DNA from: Chelativorans petroleitrophicus | Lineage (GTDB): Bacteria; Pseudomonadota; Alphaproteobacteria; Rhizobiales; Rhizobiaceae | DNA length: 64,000 nucleotides | Reading direction: 5' to 3' | Assembly (NCBI RefSeq): GCF_025398195.1 | Contig: NZ_JAODNV010000004.1 | Location: 1-64,000 of the forward strand | Part shown: one piece after another, positions 25,654 to 34,704 of the stretch | Position numbering within the stretch: position 1 is the first letter of the stretch | Layout of the letters: every line of letters begins with the position of its first letter | The notes under the pieces: model-generated | What the model was told of the DNA's origin: nothing | Database searches by the model: none | What the model saw: only the letters and a program-made list of their open reading frames with translations | Program-made: the position numbers and the translations under genes

Positions 25654-27546
25654 ATGAAACGCGACGAGATCAACCTTGAAGCGCTCACCACGGCGGATCC
25701 CTATCTGCTGACGACGACGCTGGCTCACCTCACGGGCGATCTGACGCTTGTGGACCAGGCATGGGACGCTTCGCAGAAGGTGGATCGCTCGGTCGAGGAT
25801 TTTCCTCAGGGCACAAGGGCAGAAGCGATATCGCGGATGAGCGCATTCCTGCGCTCCGCAAATAAGCCCGTGGCGGTCACTCAGGATGTTCTCGCAAAAC
25901 TCGTGCAGTTCTGTGCCGGCGAAGCGGTTCCAACCGAATATCTGCCGATGCTGCTCGAGGAATCAGGCATCGTCACTCGCGAACTCGACAAGGCGGGGCC
26001 TGTTGCCGTGGAACATGGGGATGCGAGCCTGCCCGAGGTGGCGATCATCGGCGCGGGCCTGTCGGGGATCGCAACGGCCATCTATCTCAAGAAAGCCGGC
26101 ATACCGTTCACTCTCTATGAGAAAAACGCCAGCGTTGGCGGCACCTGGTACGATAACCGCTATCCCGGTGCGCAGGTCGATACGGCAAGCCATTTCTATG
26201 CCTATTCCTTCGCCATCAATCCCGCTTGGCCGCGCTATTTCGCGAAGCAGGGCGAGGTGCTCGCCTATATCCACCGCTGCGTGGAACAGTTCGGCCTCAA
26301 GGAGCACATCCGGTTCGGCTGCACCATCGATCGGGCCGCGTGGGACGACAATGCTTTGCGCTGGCGCTGTCGGGTCACGCCGGCCGAAGGCACGCCGTTC
26401 GAGATCACGCCCAGCGTACTGGTGAGCGCCGTCGGGCAGCTCAACGTTCCCGCAATCCCCTCGATCCCGGGTCTTGACCGGTTTGAAGGCAAGGTCGTGC
26501 ACACGGCACGCTGGACGCCCGACGCCGACTACCGTGGAAAGCGGGTGGCTCTTATCGGAACGGGAGCCAGCGGCGTGCAGGTCGGGCCCACCATGGCGTG
26601 CGAGGCAAAGCGGCTTTTCGTCTTCCAGCGCTCGGCGCAGTGGCTGTCGCACCGGCCGAACTACCATCTGCCGGTGCCTGAGGATCAGCTTTGGCTGTTC
26701 GGGAACGTGCCCTTCTTCGCCAATTGGCACCGGCTCCAGATCATCTGGCAGTTCGGCGACCGGCTCTATCCGGCTCTCCTGAAGGACGAGAACGGGGAGG
26801 TGTCGGCGGCAAACGTCAAGCTCAGGCAGCAATGGACCGAATACATCGAGCGTAAGCTCGCCTCCCGGCCCGACCTGCTGGCGAAGGCAATGCCTGATTA
26901 TCCGCCGCTCGCCAAGCGCGTGCCGGTCGATTTCGGCTGGTTCGACATGCTGCTGCGCGACAATGTCGAACTTGTCCGGACGGCCATCGACCGGGTCGAG
27001 AGCGGCGCCATCGTCACCCGCGACGGGGAACGGCGCGAGGTGGACCTGATCGTGCTGGCGACGGGCTTCCAGGCCACGCGCATGCTGCACACGATAGACA
27101 TTTGCGGGCGCGGCGGGCGCAACCTGCGCGATCTGTGGGGCGAGGACGATCCCCGCGCCTACCTCGGCATTACGGTGCCCGGCTTCCCCAATTTCTTCAT
27201 CATGTACGGCCCGAACACCAATCTCGGGCACGGCGGCAGCCTCATCTTCCAGGGCGAATGCCAGGCACGCTACATCGCCCAGGCGGTGCGCCACCTCGCC
27301 CAGTCCCAGGCGGCTGCGATCGAGGTCGATCAGCGGGTCTTCGAGGCCTACAACAGGGAAGTGGACGAGCAGCTGTCCCGAATGGTGTGGGGCGCGCCCG
27401 GCGTCTCCAACTGGTTCAAGAACAGCAAAGGCCGGATCGTCACCAATTCGCCCTGGCGGGTTGTCGATTACTGGCAGCGCACCCGCACATTCTCCCCCGC
27501 CGACTATCGCGAACTGTCTGACTGCGCGATGCGGCAGGCAGGCTGA
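25654..27546 (+). CDS. flavin Baeyer-Villiger monooxygenase, HAPMO type, copy 1
   Basis: FAD- and NADPH-dependent monooxygenase of about 630 residues. FAD-binding GAGLSG is at 133-138, the Baeyer-Villiger fingerprint FEGKVVHTARWT at 277-288, and the NADPH motif GTGASG at 302-307. The N-terminal extension of about 125 residues, including DPYLLTTTLAHLTGDLTL and EYLPMLLEESG, resembles that of 4-hydroxyacetophenone monooxygenase and is absent from cyclohexanone monooxygenases. It should insert oxygen next to a ketone, giving an ester or lactone. I chose the ATG at 25654; a GTG at 25597 adds 19 residues. SDR3 and a CMD-family gene follow on the same strand. Confidence 0.92.
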   Translation: MKRDEINLEALTTADPYLLTTTLAHLTGDLTLVDQAWDASQKVDRSVEDFPQGTRAEAISRMSAFLRSANKPVAVTQDVLAKLVQFCAGEAVPTEYLPMLLEESGIVTRELDKAGPVAVEHGDASLPEVAIIGAGLSGIATAIYLKKAGIPFTLYEKNASVGGTWYDNRYPGAQVDTASHFYAYSFAINPAWPRYFAKQGEVLAYIHRCVEQFGLKEHIRFGCTIDRAAWDDNALRWRCRVTPAEGTPFEITPSVLVSAVGQLNVPAIPSIPGLDRFEGKVVHTARWTPDADYRGKRVALIGTGASGVQVGPTMACEAKRLFVFQRSAQWLSHRPNYHLPVPEDQLWLFGNVPFFANWHRLQIIWQFGDRLYPALLKDENGEVSAANVKLRQQWTEYIERKLASRPDLLAKAMPDYPPLAKRVPVDFGWFDMLLRDNVELVRTAIDRVESGAIVTRDGERREVDLIVLATGFQATRMLHTIDICGRGGRNLRDLWGEDDPRAYLGITVPGFPNFFIMYGPNTNLGHGGSLIFQGECQARYIAQAVRHLAQSQAAAIEVDQRVFEAYNREVDEQLSRMVWGAPGVSNWFKNSKGRIVTNSPWRVVDYWQRTRTFSPADYRELSDCAMRQAG

Positions 27547-27626
27547 GGCGGCGATTTACGACCGGGGCGCCAGCGGAGGCGCCCTCGAGATCCCGAACCC
27601 TGTTCATGGGAAATGAGGAGGAACGA

Positions 27627-28376
27627 ATGAGCAAACTCGCCGGAAAGTCCTGCGTCGTAACCGGTGCGGGCGGCGGCATCGGTTATGCGATCGCTGCGCG
27701 CTTCGCCGAAGAGGGCGCACATGTCGCCATGCTCGACATAAAGGAAGACATGGTGAAGGAGGCAGCGGCGAAGCTGCCCGGGGGCCGGGGCCACGCCTAT
27801 GTGACGGACGTCTCCGACCGGAAAGCGGTCAAGCAGGCGATCGACGATTTTGCCGAGAAGCAGGGCGGCCTCGACGTGCTCGTCAACAACGCGGTGATGT
27901 TCTACTACGCGCCGCTGACGGATATGCCCGAAGATATCGTCGACAGGATGCTCGATGTGGGCATCAAGGGCACGTTCTGGGCCCTTCAGGCGGCGACCCC
28001 GCATTTGATCCGGCGCGGCGGCGGCTCCGTGATCAATCTTTCCTCGGTTGCCGTCTCCTTCGCGGTCAAGCATGCCGCCGTCTACAGCTCCATCAAGGGA
28101 GCGCTCGACGCTCTGACGCGCCAGCAGGCCGTCGAGCTTGGCGCTCACGGCATCCGCGTAAACGCGCTCGCGCCCGGGCCCGTCTCAACGCCCGGCGCCA
28201 ACTCGGTCATCGATCCGGAAGGCTGGAAGAACCGGCAGGCGCGGACGCCGCTGCGGCGCCTGGCGACGGCCGAAGAGATCGGCGCGGCCGCGCTCTTCCT
28301 CGTCTCGGACGAAGCTGCCTCAATTGCCGGCGTCACCCTCAAGATCGATGCCGGAATCACCGTCGCGGGGCCGTGA
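27627..28376 (+). CDS. short-chain dehydrogenase/reductase (SDR) 3
   Basis: SDR of 249 residues: TGAGGGIG cofactor motif, NNAVMFYY, catalytic YSSIK following VINLSSVAVSFAVKHA, and VNALAPGPVSTPG. The ATG at 27627 has GAGGAGG five bases upstream. It lies 80 bp downstream of the monooxygenase and 52 bp upstream of the CMD-family gene, so the three form a probable operon. A ketone-forming dehydrogenase would supply the monooxygenase with substrate. Confidence 0.88.
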   Translation: MSKLAGKSCVVTGAGGGIGYAIAARFAEEGAHVAMLDIKEDMVKEAAAKLPGGRGHAYVTDVSDRKAVKQAIDDFAEKQGGLDVLVNNAVMFYYAPLTDMPEDIVDRMLDVGIKGTFWALQAATPHLIRRGGGSVINLSSVAVSFAVKHAAVYSSIKGALDALTRQQAVELGAHGIRVNALAPGPVSTPGANSVIDPEGWKNRQARTPLRRLATAEEIGAAALFLVSDEAASIAGVTLKIDAGITVAGP

Positions 28377-28428
28377 TTTTTCGGTCTGTCTCGACATCCC
28401 ATCTCCCACCACAGCAAGGTAACCGACT

Positions 28429-28809
28429 ATGGCAAAAGAAGTATTCGATCGCGGCCTTTCCATTCGCAAGAAGGTGCTGGGGGCAGAATTCGTCGAAGCC
28501 TCTTTCAAGAGCGCCGACGAATTCAACATGCCGATGCAGGAACTCGTAACCGAGTATTGCTGGGGCGCCGTGTGGGGACGCGAGGAACTCAGCCACAAGA
28601 CGCGCTCGATGCTCAACATCGCCATGCTGGCGACCCTCAACCGCCCGCATGAGCTGAAGATGCACATTCGCGGGGCGTTGCGGAACGGTGTTACGAAGGC
28701 GGAGATCCGCGAAGTTCTGCTGCAGGTCGCGATCTATGCGGGCGTCCCGGCCGGCGTGGACGCATTCCGCATCGCCCGTGAAGCCATCGAGGCACACGAG
28801 GCGGCGTAA
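28429..28809 (+). CDS. carboxymuconolactone decarboxylase (CMD)-family protein
   Basis: All-helical protein of 126 residues with the CMD/AhpD-like core: ELVTEYCWGAVWGREELSHKTRSMLNIAMLATLNR, then HELKMHIRGALRNGVTKAEIREVLLQVAIYAGVPAG. It resembles 4-carboxymuconolactone decarboxylase (PcaC) in length and in the His of the HELKMH motif, and lacks the CxxC redox pair of AhpD. Exact activity is uncertain because the family is functionally mixed. It ends the monooxygenase-SDR operon and is followed by a strong hairpin. Confidence 0.85.
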   Translation: MAKEVFDRGLSIRKKVLGAEFVEASFKSADEFNMPMQELVTEYCWGAVWGREELSHKTRSMLNIAMLATLNRPHELKMHIRGALRNGVTKAEIREVLLQVAIYAGVPAGVDAFRIAREAIEAHEAA

Positions 28810-28819
28810 CACTTATTGC

Positions 28820-28852
28820 AACTGCCGGCGGTAAGGGCTCCCGCCGGCAGTT
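28820..28852 (+). terminator. hairpin downstream of the CMD-family gene
   Basis: AACTGCCGGCGG and CCGCCGGCAGTT form a perfect 12-bp stem with a 9-nt loop, just after the stop codon. There is no T-run, so termination may need rho, or the hairpin protects the transcript end. Confidence 0.6.
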
Positions 28853-28926
28853 GGCTGCTCCCGCAGAAGGCACGGCGGCTGTTGCAAACTTGCGAGACGA
28901 GGCGGCCGGCCTGCCTGCTTTTTCCT

Positions 28927-29601
28927 TCAGAGTGAGCTCAGCGCAGTCTTTCCGGCGTTCTCGACATGCCGGCGGCTTGCCGCCGCCGCAGCGCGTGGAT
29001 CACGGCGCTTCAGCGCATCGACGAGTTCCTCGATCTCCTTGATGCTGACCTTGCGCCTGGCCTCGGATGAAAGGCACACGACGCGGAGCCGGGTAACACG
29101 GGCGTTGAGCGTGCGCAGCACCTCGGCGATGATGTGGTTGCCCGATCCGCGAAACAGAACATCATAAAAATCGCGCTTGGCAACGATGATATCGGCGACC
29201 TCGCCGGTTTCATAAACTTGGCGAAGCTTTGCCGCTGCCGCATCGAGTTCGGCCATGTGAGCCTCGCTCGCATTCTGGGTGAAAAGCTTGGCGGCGAGTG
29301 CCTCAAGCGCCCCGCGCACCTGATAGATGCTGGCGGCATCCTCCGCCGTGAGTTCCGTGACCACCGGCCCTCGATTAGGTATCGAGGAGATGAGGCCCTC
29401 CGTTTCGAGTTCGCGCAGCGCCTCGCGCAGCGATGGACGGCTGACCCCGAGGGTCTGGCACAGGTCGCGCTCCACGAGGCGCTGGCCGGGCGCCAGTCGA
29501 CCGCTCATGATGGCGCTGCGCAAGGTCTCCACGACCTGCATCCGGACAGGCGCGGCGATAGTGACGACCCGCAAATCTTCCAAGGCAGAAGGATCTCGCA
29601 T
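28927..29601 (-). CDS. GntR-family regulator with FCD domain
   Basis: Regulator of 224 residues. The N-terminal winged helix is complete ([48 protein letters not shown]), followed by an all-helical FCD effector domain ([38 protein letters not shown]). FCD regulators usually respond to small carboxylates and recognise short sites such as TTGTC-N-GACAA. The TGTC-N-GACA operators at 4344 and 21646 fit that pattern, so this protein is a candidate to bind them. It is convergent with the CMD gene and lies beside the liv operon. Confidence 0.9.
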   Translation of the reverse strand: MRDPSALEDLRVVTIAAPVRMQVVETLRSAIMSGRLAPGQRLVERDLCQTLGVSRPSLREALRELETEGLISSIPNRGPVVTELTAEDAASIYQVRGALEALAAKLFTQNASEAHMAELDAAAAKLRQVYETGEVADIIVAKRDFYDVLFRGSGNHIIAEVLRTLNARVTRLRVVCLSSEARRKVSIKEIEELVDALKRRDPRAAAAASRRHVENAGKTALSSL

Positions 29602-29681
29602 CGTTTGTTTTCACAGGTTGAGACAATCGACGCGCGAAGCCTAGTGAATGTCAGCTAACAAGACAAGACGACAGGCAGGCT

Positions 29682-29713
29682 GAAAACATAGGCCGCAGAC
29701 TTTGCCCGCGGCC
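29682..29713 (-). terminator. probable terminator of the liv operon
   Basis: On the minus strand GGCCGC and GCGGCC form a 6-bp stem followed by TATGTTTT. It lies 26 bp beyond the livF stop codon. Confidence 0.45.
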
Positions 29714-29738
29714 GATGCAATTGCCGACCATGTGCGCT

Positions 29739-30446
29739 TTACATTCCGAGATAGGCAAGCCGGACGCGATCGTCCGCCTGAAGGGTTTCGCTGGTTCCCT
29801 CCAGCACAACCCTCCCCGCCTCGAGAACATAGGCGTGATCGGCCGTCTGAAGCGCTTCGGCCACGCGCTGCTCGACGAGCAGGATCGTCAGATTCGTCTG
29901 GCTGCGAATCTCGGCCAGCTTGTCGAAGATGAAGTCGGCTATGGCGGGAGCAAGGCCCATCGAAGGCTCGTCCAGCATCAGCAACTTCGGCGAGGAGGCA
30001 AGCCCGCGGCCGATCGCCACCATCTGTTGTTCGCCGCCGGACAGGGTGCCGGCGAGCTGGTTGCGTCGTTCCGCCAGGACCGGCATCCAGGTCAGGATCT
30101 TCTCCAGATTCTCCTTCCAGTCGCCTCGGCCTGCCTCGGTATAGGCGCCCATTTCCAGGTTCTCCATCACCGAAAGCGAGGGGAAGACCTGCCGCCCTTC
30201 CGGAACGTGCGCGATGCCCATATGCGCCCGCTGCGGCGGCGGTACCGCGAGCACGTCCCTGCCTTCGAAGCGGATTTTTCCGCTCAGCGGTGTAACGATG
30301 CCCGATATCGTCTTGAACAGCGTCGACTTGCCCGCCCCGTTCGGGCCGACGATGGACACGAACTGCCCCGCCCCGACTCGGATGGTGACGTTCTCCAGCA
30401 CCGGCACGTGCGTATAGGCGGCGGTCAGACCTTCGATCTCAAGCAT
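29739..30446 (-). CDS. livF: branched-chain-amino-acid-type ABC transporter ATPase LivF
   Basis: Cytoplasmic ATPase of 235 residues. Walker A GPNGAGKS, signature LSGGEQQ and Walker B LLMLDEPSMGL are intact, and the switch histidine lies in ILLVEQRV where LivF proteins carry Gln or Arg variants. The ATG at 30446 overlaps the end of the LivM-LivG fusion gene by 8 bp. In such systems the cargo is often not an amino acid but an aromatic or other carboxylate, which suits this locus. Confidence 0.92.
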   Translation of the reverse strand: MLEIEGLTAAYTHVPVLENVTIRVGAGQFVSIVGPNGAGKSTLFKTISGIVTPLSGKIRFEGRDVLAVPPPQRAHMGIAHVPEGRQVFPSLSVMENLEMGAYTEAGRGDWKENLEKILTWMPVLAERRNQLAGTLSGGEQQMVAIGRGLASSPKLLMLDEPSMGLAPAIADFIFDKLAEIRSQTNLTILLVEQRVAEALQTADHAYVLEAGRVVLEGTSETLQADDRVRLAYLGM

Positions 30447-32214
30447 GGGCGGCGCTCCATTTCGCACCGAGATAGGCTTCAACGACCCGCGGATCGCGGG
30501 TGACGGACTCCGGCTCGCCCTCGACGAGCATTTCGCCGTGATCGAGCACGAGGAAATGATCCACAAGCTGCACCATCGCCTTCATAGTATGCTCGATGAT
30601 GACGATGGTCGCACCCTCCTCGGCCAGGCTGCGGATGACGGCCATGACCTCGCCGACTTCAGCAGGACCCAGCCCGGCCAAGGTCTCGTCGAGCAGAAGG
30701 ATGCGCGGTCGGCCCGCGAGGGCACGCGCCAGCTCCATGAGTCGCAGTTCCTTGGTGGTGAGGTTGCCGGCGATCTTGTCCTGGATGGCGGCGAGGCCGA
30801 CGCGCTCGATCGCCTGACCGGCACGGGCTCGCGCCTCCGCGTCGGTGGCGGCATGGACGTAGGCGCCAACCACCACATTGTCCGCGACGCTCATGCGCGC
30901 GAAAGGCCGCATCACCTGGAAGGTCCGGCCGAGGCCGGCGGCGCACATGACGTGCGGCGGCTTGCCGGCCATGTTGACGCCGTCCAGCAGCACCTCGCCC
31001 GAATCGGGCCGAACGAACCCGCAAAGCAGGTTGAAAAGCGTGGTCTTGCCGGCGCCATTCGGCCCGATGATGCCGAGAATTTGCCCCTCCTTCACGGAAA
31101 AGGTCACATTCTGGACCGCCTTTAGCCCGCCGAAAGCCTTCGATAGGCCGCGCACCTCCAGGATCGGCTTTCCCTCGGGAGCGCGCCTCGCCGGCGCGGC
31201 GGTTGCCGGAAGGGGAGCCGCGGCCGCCGGTGCTCTCCTGGACACGGCTCTGGCGGTTTCGGCCCGCTCGCGATGCTTCAGCACGAAATCGCGCGCTTTC
31301 CAGAAAATGCCTTCCGGCGCGACGAGGATCACCACCACGATCGCGAGGCCGTAGATGACGCCCTGTATGCCGGGAAGCCAGGACCCTATCTCCGCATGCA
31401 GCGTCTCGCTGAGTGGAATCAGGATCAGCGAGCCGATGACCGGCCCCCACACCGTGCCCACACCCCCAAACATGGCGACGGTGAGCGCCTGGGCCGAGAC
31501 CAGCACGCCAAACACGGCCTGCGGCGTGACCACCAGCAACACGACCGTGTAGAACGCGCCGACAGCGCCGGCGATCCCCGCCGAGAGCATCATCGCACGC
31601 AGTTTCCAGCGGGTGGTGTCGATGCCGGCTGCCTCCGCCGCTGCCTCGTTCTGCTTGATGGCGAGCAGCGCCATGCCGAAGCGGGAGCGCTCGACCATGC
31701 GGGTGATCACGATGACTGCGAATGCAAGGGCGAGCGCCAGCCAGGTATAGATCCGCTGATCCTCGAACTGCATATAAAGCAGCTGATGGTCGCGCTCCAT
31801 CGGAACGGACACTTCCTGATAGCCCAGCCACTCGAAGACGTAGAGAAGCGCCAACGGATAGGCGAGCATGGACAAGGCGAAGTAGTGGCCGCGCAGCCGG
31901 AAGGTCGGAATACCGACAACCAGACCCGCCACGGCCCCGAGAGCACCAGCAAGCGGGATAGCAAGCCAGGGCGAGAGGCCGAAATGAACATGACCGAGCA
32001 CGCTGAAATAGGCACCTAGCCCGAAGAAGGCCGCATGGCCGAAGGACATGAGCCCGGTGTAGCCGCTCAGCATGTTCCAGGAGAGGCCCATGACGGTCCA
32101 CACCAGCACCAAGGTCATCATCAGCTGGTAGTAGGAGTTGGTGACCAGTAGCGAAATGACGAAGTAGACGGCGACGAACAGGATCGCCGGTGCCAGAGAG
32201 CGAAGAAAGGCCAT
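30439..32214 (-). CDS. livMG: LivM-LivG fusion: permease and ATPase in one chain
   Basis: A 591-residue protein made of a LivM-type permease (about residues 1-310, nine or so hydrophobic segments, GLSWNMLSGYTGLMSFGHAAFFGLGAY) and a LivG-type ATPase (about 350-591, Walker A GPNGAGKTT, LRLMELARAL, Walker B ILLLDETLAGL, then IVIIEHTM). They are joined by an Ala/Pro/Arg-rich linker. The start is 1 bp from the livH stop codon. LivM-LivG fusions are known in alphaproteobacteria, so this is a natural arrangement rather than an assembly error. The signature motif position reads LTTKELRLME. Confidence 0.93.
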   Translation of the reverse strand: MAFLRSLAPAILFVAVYFVISLLVTNSYYQLMMTLVLVWTVMGLSWNMLSGYTGLMSFGHAAFFGLGAYFSVLGHVHFGLSPWLAIPLAGALGAVAGLVVGIPTFRLRGHYFALSMLAYPLALLYVFEWLGYQEVSVPMERDHQLLYMQFEDQRIYTWLALALAFAVIVITRMVERSRFGMALLAIKQNEAAAEAAGIDTTRWKLRAMMLSAGIAGAVGAFYTVVLLVVTPQAVFGVLVSAQALTVAMFGGVGTVWGPVIGSLILIPLSETLHAEIGSWLPGIQGVIYGLAIVVVILVAPEGIFWKARDFVLKHRERAETARAVSRRAPAAAAPLPATAAPARRAPEGKPILEVRGLSKAFGGLKAVQNVTFSVKEGQILGIIGPNGAGKTTLFNLLCGFVRPDSGEVLLDGVNMAGKPPHVMCAAGLGRTFQVMRPFARMSVADNVVVGAYVHAATDAEARARAGQAIERVGLAAIQDKIAGNLTTKELRLMELARALAGRPRILLLDETLAGLGPAEVGEVMAVIRSLAEEGATIVIIEHTMKAMVQLVDHFLVLDHGEMLVEGEPESVTRDPRVVEAYLGAKWSAAHA

Positions 32215-32215
32215 G

Positions 32216-33175
32216 TCAGGTCCTCTCTGCCGAACGGCCGAGGAACCCCTGCGGCCTGAAGAACACGATCACCAGGAAGATGACGAAGATCGCTGTGTTC
32301 TGCAGCTGCGTGGGCAGGACCAGCGTCGACATCTGCTGAATGAGGCCGATGGTCATGCCGCCCCAGAAGGCGCCCATGATGGACCCCATACCGCCGAGCA
32401 CCACCCCGGCATACATCACGATCACATATTCGAGCCCGACATAGGGATGGAACGAATAGTTGGTGGCAAGCAGGCCGCCTGCGATCGCCGTGATGGCGAT
32501 ACCGAGGCCGAAGGCAATGCGATGGCTGCGGTCGACGTCGATGCCCATGTAGATGGCCGCGGTCGGATTGTCGGCCGAAGCGCGCAGCGCCTTGCCGAGT
32601 CGCGACCTTGCAACCAGCCAGCCGAGCGCCGCTATGGTTGCGACCGAGATCAGGGCCGAGACCGTGCGCGACTTGTTGACGAATACGGACACCCTGTCAC
32701 CCCACAGCGGCCCGATCTCCCAGGCGCTGATGGCAAGCGGCGAACGGACCGAGAAAGGCTGCGAACCGAACAGGATCATGGCGCCATTCGTGAGAATCAG
32801 CGCAAGGCCGAGCGTGAGAATGAGCTGCGCGTAATGGCCCTCGCCTTCGAGAGTGGCGGTATTTGTGCCGCTCACGCGCGAGACGAGGAAGAGATGGACG
32901 AGATAACCCGCCACGAACAGGACGGGACCTGCCAGGATGGCGGCCACATAGGGCCCCACGACATTTCCAAAGAGGGCGGAAATGCCGAATGGGCCGAAGA
33001 TAAAGAAGGCGCAGTACATGCCCGCCATCATGAAATCGCCCTGGGCGAAATTGATGACGCGCATGATGCCGAAAATCAGCGCAAGCCCCACGCACATGAG
33101 GCCGTAGATGGCGCCGATCAGAAGTCCTGCGACGAGTGCCTGCAGGATGTTTTCGATCAGGATCGCGGCCGTCAT
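32216..33175 (-). CDS. livH: branched-chain-amino-acid-type ABC transporter permease LivH
   Basis: Inner-membrane permease, 319 residues with eight or so hydrophobic segments. The family start LLIGAIYGLMCVGLALIFGIMRVINFAQGDFMMAG is evident, and MYAGVVLGGMGSIMGAFWGGMTIG near the C-terminus is the LivH signature. It precedes the livMG fusion and livF, and follows a MmgE/PrpD gene on the same strand, so transporter and enzymes probably share a transcript starting at the hydroxyisobutyrate-dehydrogenase-type gene. No binding protein gene lies in this operon. Confidence 0.93.
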   Translation of the reverse strand: MTAAILIENILQALVAGLLIGAIYGLMCVGLALIFGIMRVINFAQGDFMMAGMYCAFFIFGPFGISALFGNVVGPYVAAILAGPVLFVAGYLVHLFLVSRVSGTNTATLEGEGHYAQLILTLGLALILTNGAMILFGSQPFSVRSPLAISAWEIGPLWGDRVSVFVNKSRTVSALISVATIAALGWLVARSRLGKALRASADNPTAAIYMGIDVDRSHRIAFGLGIAITAIAGGLLATNYSFHPYVGLEYVIVMYAGVVLGGMGSIMGAFWGGMTIGLIQQMSTLVLPTQLQNTAIFVIFLVIVFFRPQGFLGRSAERT

Positions 33176-33287
33176 GGGCGCGCGCCCCTGTGCGCGGTCT
33201 CTCCCGCTGCGCCGTCGCGCAAGTGGCGGTCGATCATCATCAAGAGCATCCTCCCCTCCTGCCGTCGATACGGCTTGCGTCGCGGCG

Positions 33288-34667
33288 TCACGTCAGGCCC
33301 GTTGGCCCCGCGCTGTTTCTTGTCGGCGCACAAAGGCCCGCCAGCCTTCCCGCGTTCGGCTGTTTTTCGATATTGTCGATGAAGTCCTCGATCACCTTCG
33401 CGCGCCTCGCGCCGAGCACGGCGCCCGATGCTTCGCGGAAGCGGAAGCGAATCTCGGCTTCCGTCGCGGGCGTAACGTCGGCAAGGCTGATCCGCGGGCG
33501 CCGCCCGTTGGCCAGTTCCAGCTCCAGCTCCGCGCCCTGCGCGGCAGGAAAAGCCGCGCTCAATTCGTCCGAGCTTTCCAGCCGCGAGACCTCAATGAGG
33601 CGCAACACCTCGGGATCGTCCAGTCTGGCATAGTTCGACTCTGCGATCCTGCGGTTGGCAAGCACGGCCGCAACGCCGAACTGAATGCTCATCTTCGCCT
33701 GAAGGGGCCGCTCGAAGGGTCCGGTGAAATCGCAGCCCGGATAGTAGGCGGCGGCACGTGGCACTCTTATGTGCACAGCATTGATCATGGTGCCTTCGGG
33801 AAGGTCCACCGCCAGGCGCAGCGCCGCCTGGCAGGCCGTCTGCGCGAAATTGCACGCTGGAGCCGGCTTGTTGTAGACATTGAGGATGTCGGCCTGCCCG
33901 TCGGGAAACAGCGCGATGGCGCCCGGTGCAGGGCGCCGGGCGAAGGCCGCAAAAAGCCCCGCCTCGCCCTCGAAGATGTCGCGGGAGCCATAGGCGCCCT
34001 GCTGTGCAAGCAACACGGCCGTGACAGCGGAGCGGGCGGCATGACCGGGATGGAAATACATGTCCGAGCCGCCGCTGTGAGGCCATTGGTTGAGCCCGCC
34101 CGAGGCATTGGCAGCAAGCGCAAGCGCCGAGGCGATCTGCCTTTGATCGAGCGCGAGCAGATATGCGCCGCCCGCGGCCGCACCGATGGGTCCTACGAGC
34201 CCTGTGGGGCGGAAAAGCCGGGCAAGCTCCGCATCGAAAAGCGCCCGACCGATACGGCACCCCACTTCGTAGCCGATGATGGCGGCCTCAATGAGTCGCG
34301 ATCCAGTGACGCGCTGCCTTTCGGCCAGTGCAAGGAGCGTCGGCCAGACCACGACGCCGTGATGCGAGATCGAGGCTGCGTGCATGTCCTCACGCACCAG
34401 GCCGTGGCCGGCGACCGCATTGACGAAGGCCGCGTCCGCCGCCGACGCGGTCTTGGCCGCGCCGATAACATGCGCCTCGCCACCCATTCCGATCACCGCG
34501 CGCGCCTGCCGGCTCCACTCGAGGTCGATCGCCTCGAAGGCGCAGGAGAGGAAATCCAGCAGGCAGACCTTCCCCTTGTCTGCAGGCGTGCGGCCAAGCG
34601 CGCTGAGGTCGATGCCCGCGATCACCTGACCTATCGCCTGGGCATGAGTCGGAACGATGCTGCCCAC
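33288..34667 (-). CDS. MmgE/PrpD-family protein, copy 2
   Basis: A 459-residue protein of the 2-methylcitrate dehydratase family: KVCLLDFLSCAFEAIDL, ADAAFVNAVAGHGLVREDMHAASISHHGVVVWPTLLALAE, GPIGAAAGGAYLLALDQRQIASALALAANASGG and NFAQTACQAALRLA. It is only distantly similar to copy 1. The start is GTG at 34667 with GGAGGAGG upstream. It lies between the hydroxyisobutyrate-dehydrogenase-type gene (37-bp gap) and livH, suggesting it processes the compound taken up by the ABC transporter. Confidence 0.85.
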   Translation of the reverse strand: MGSIVPTHAQAIGQVIAGIDLSALGRTPADKGKVCLLDFLSCAFEAIDLEWSRQARAVIGMGGEAHVIGAAKTASAADAAFVNAVAGHGLVREDMHAASISHHGVVVWPTLLALAERQRVTGSRLIEAAIIGYEVGCRIGRALFDAELARLFRPTGLVGPIGAAAGGAYLLALDQRQIASALALAANASGGLNQWPHSGGSDMYFHPGHAARSAVTAVLLAQQGAYGSRDIFEGEAGLFAAFARRPAPGAIALFPDGQADILNVYNKPAPACNFAQTACQAALRLAVDLPEGTMINAVHIRVPRAAAYYPGCDFTGPFERPLQAKMSIQFGVAAVLANRRIAESNYARLDDPEVLRLIEVSRLESSDELSAAFPAAQGAELELELANGRRPRISLADVTPATEAEIRFRFREASGAVLGARRAKVIEDFIDNIEKQPNAGRLAGLCAPTRNSAGPTGLT

Positions 34668-34704
34668 CGTGTGCCTCCTCCCTGTACCTTACCGGCCTGC
34701 AGAC

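Noticed and set aside
25963-27294. Minus-strand open frame of 443 codons opposite the first monooxygenase
   Set aside because: Antisense of a gene with complete FAD, NADPH and Baeyer-Villiger motifs; no ribosome-binding site or recognisable domain.
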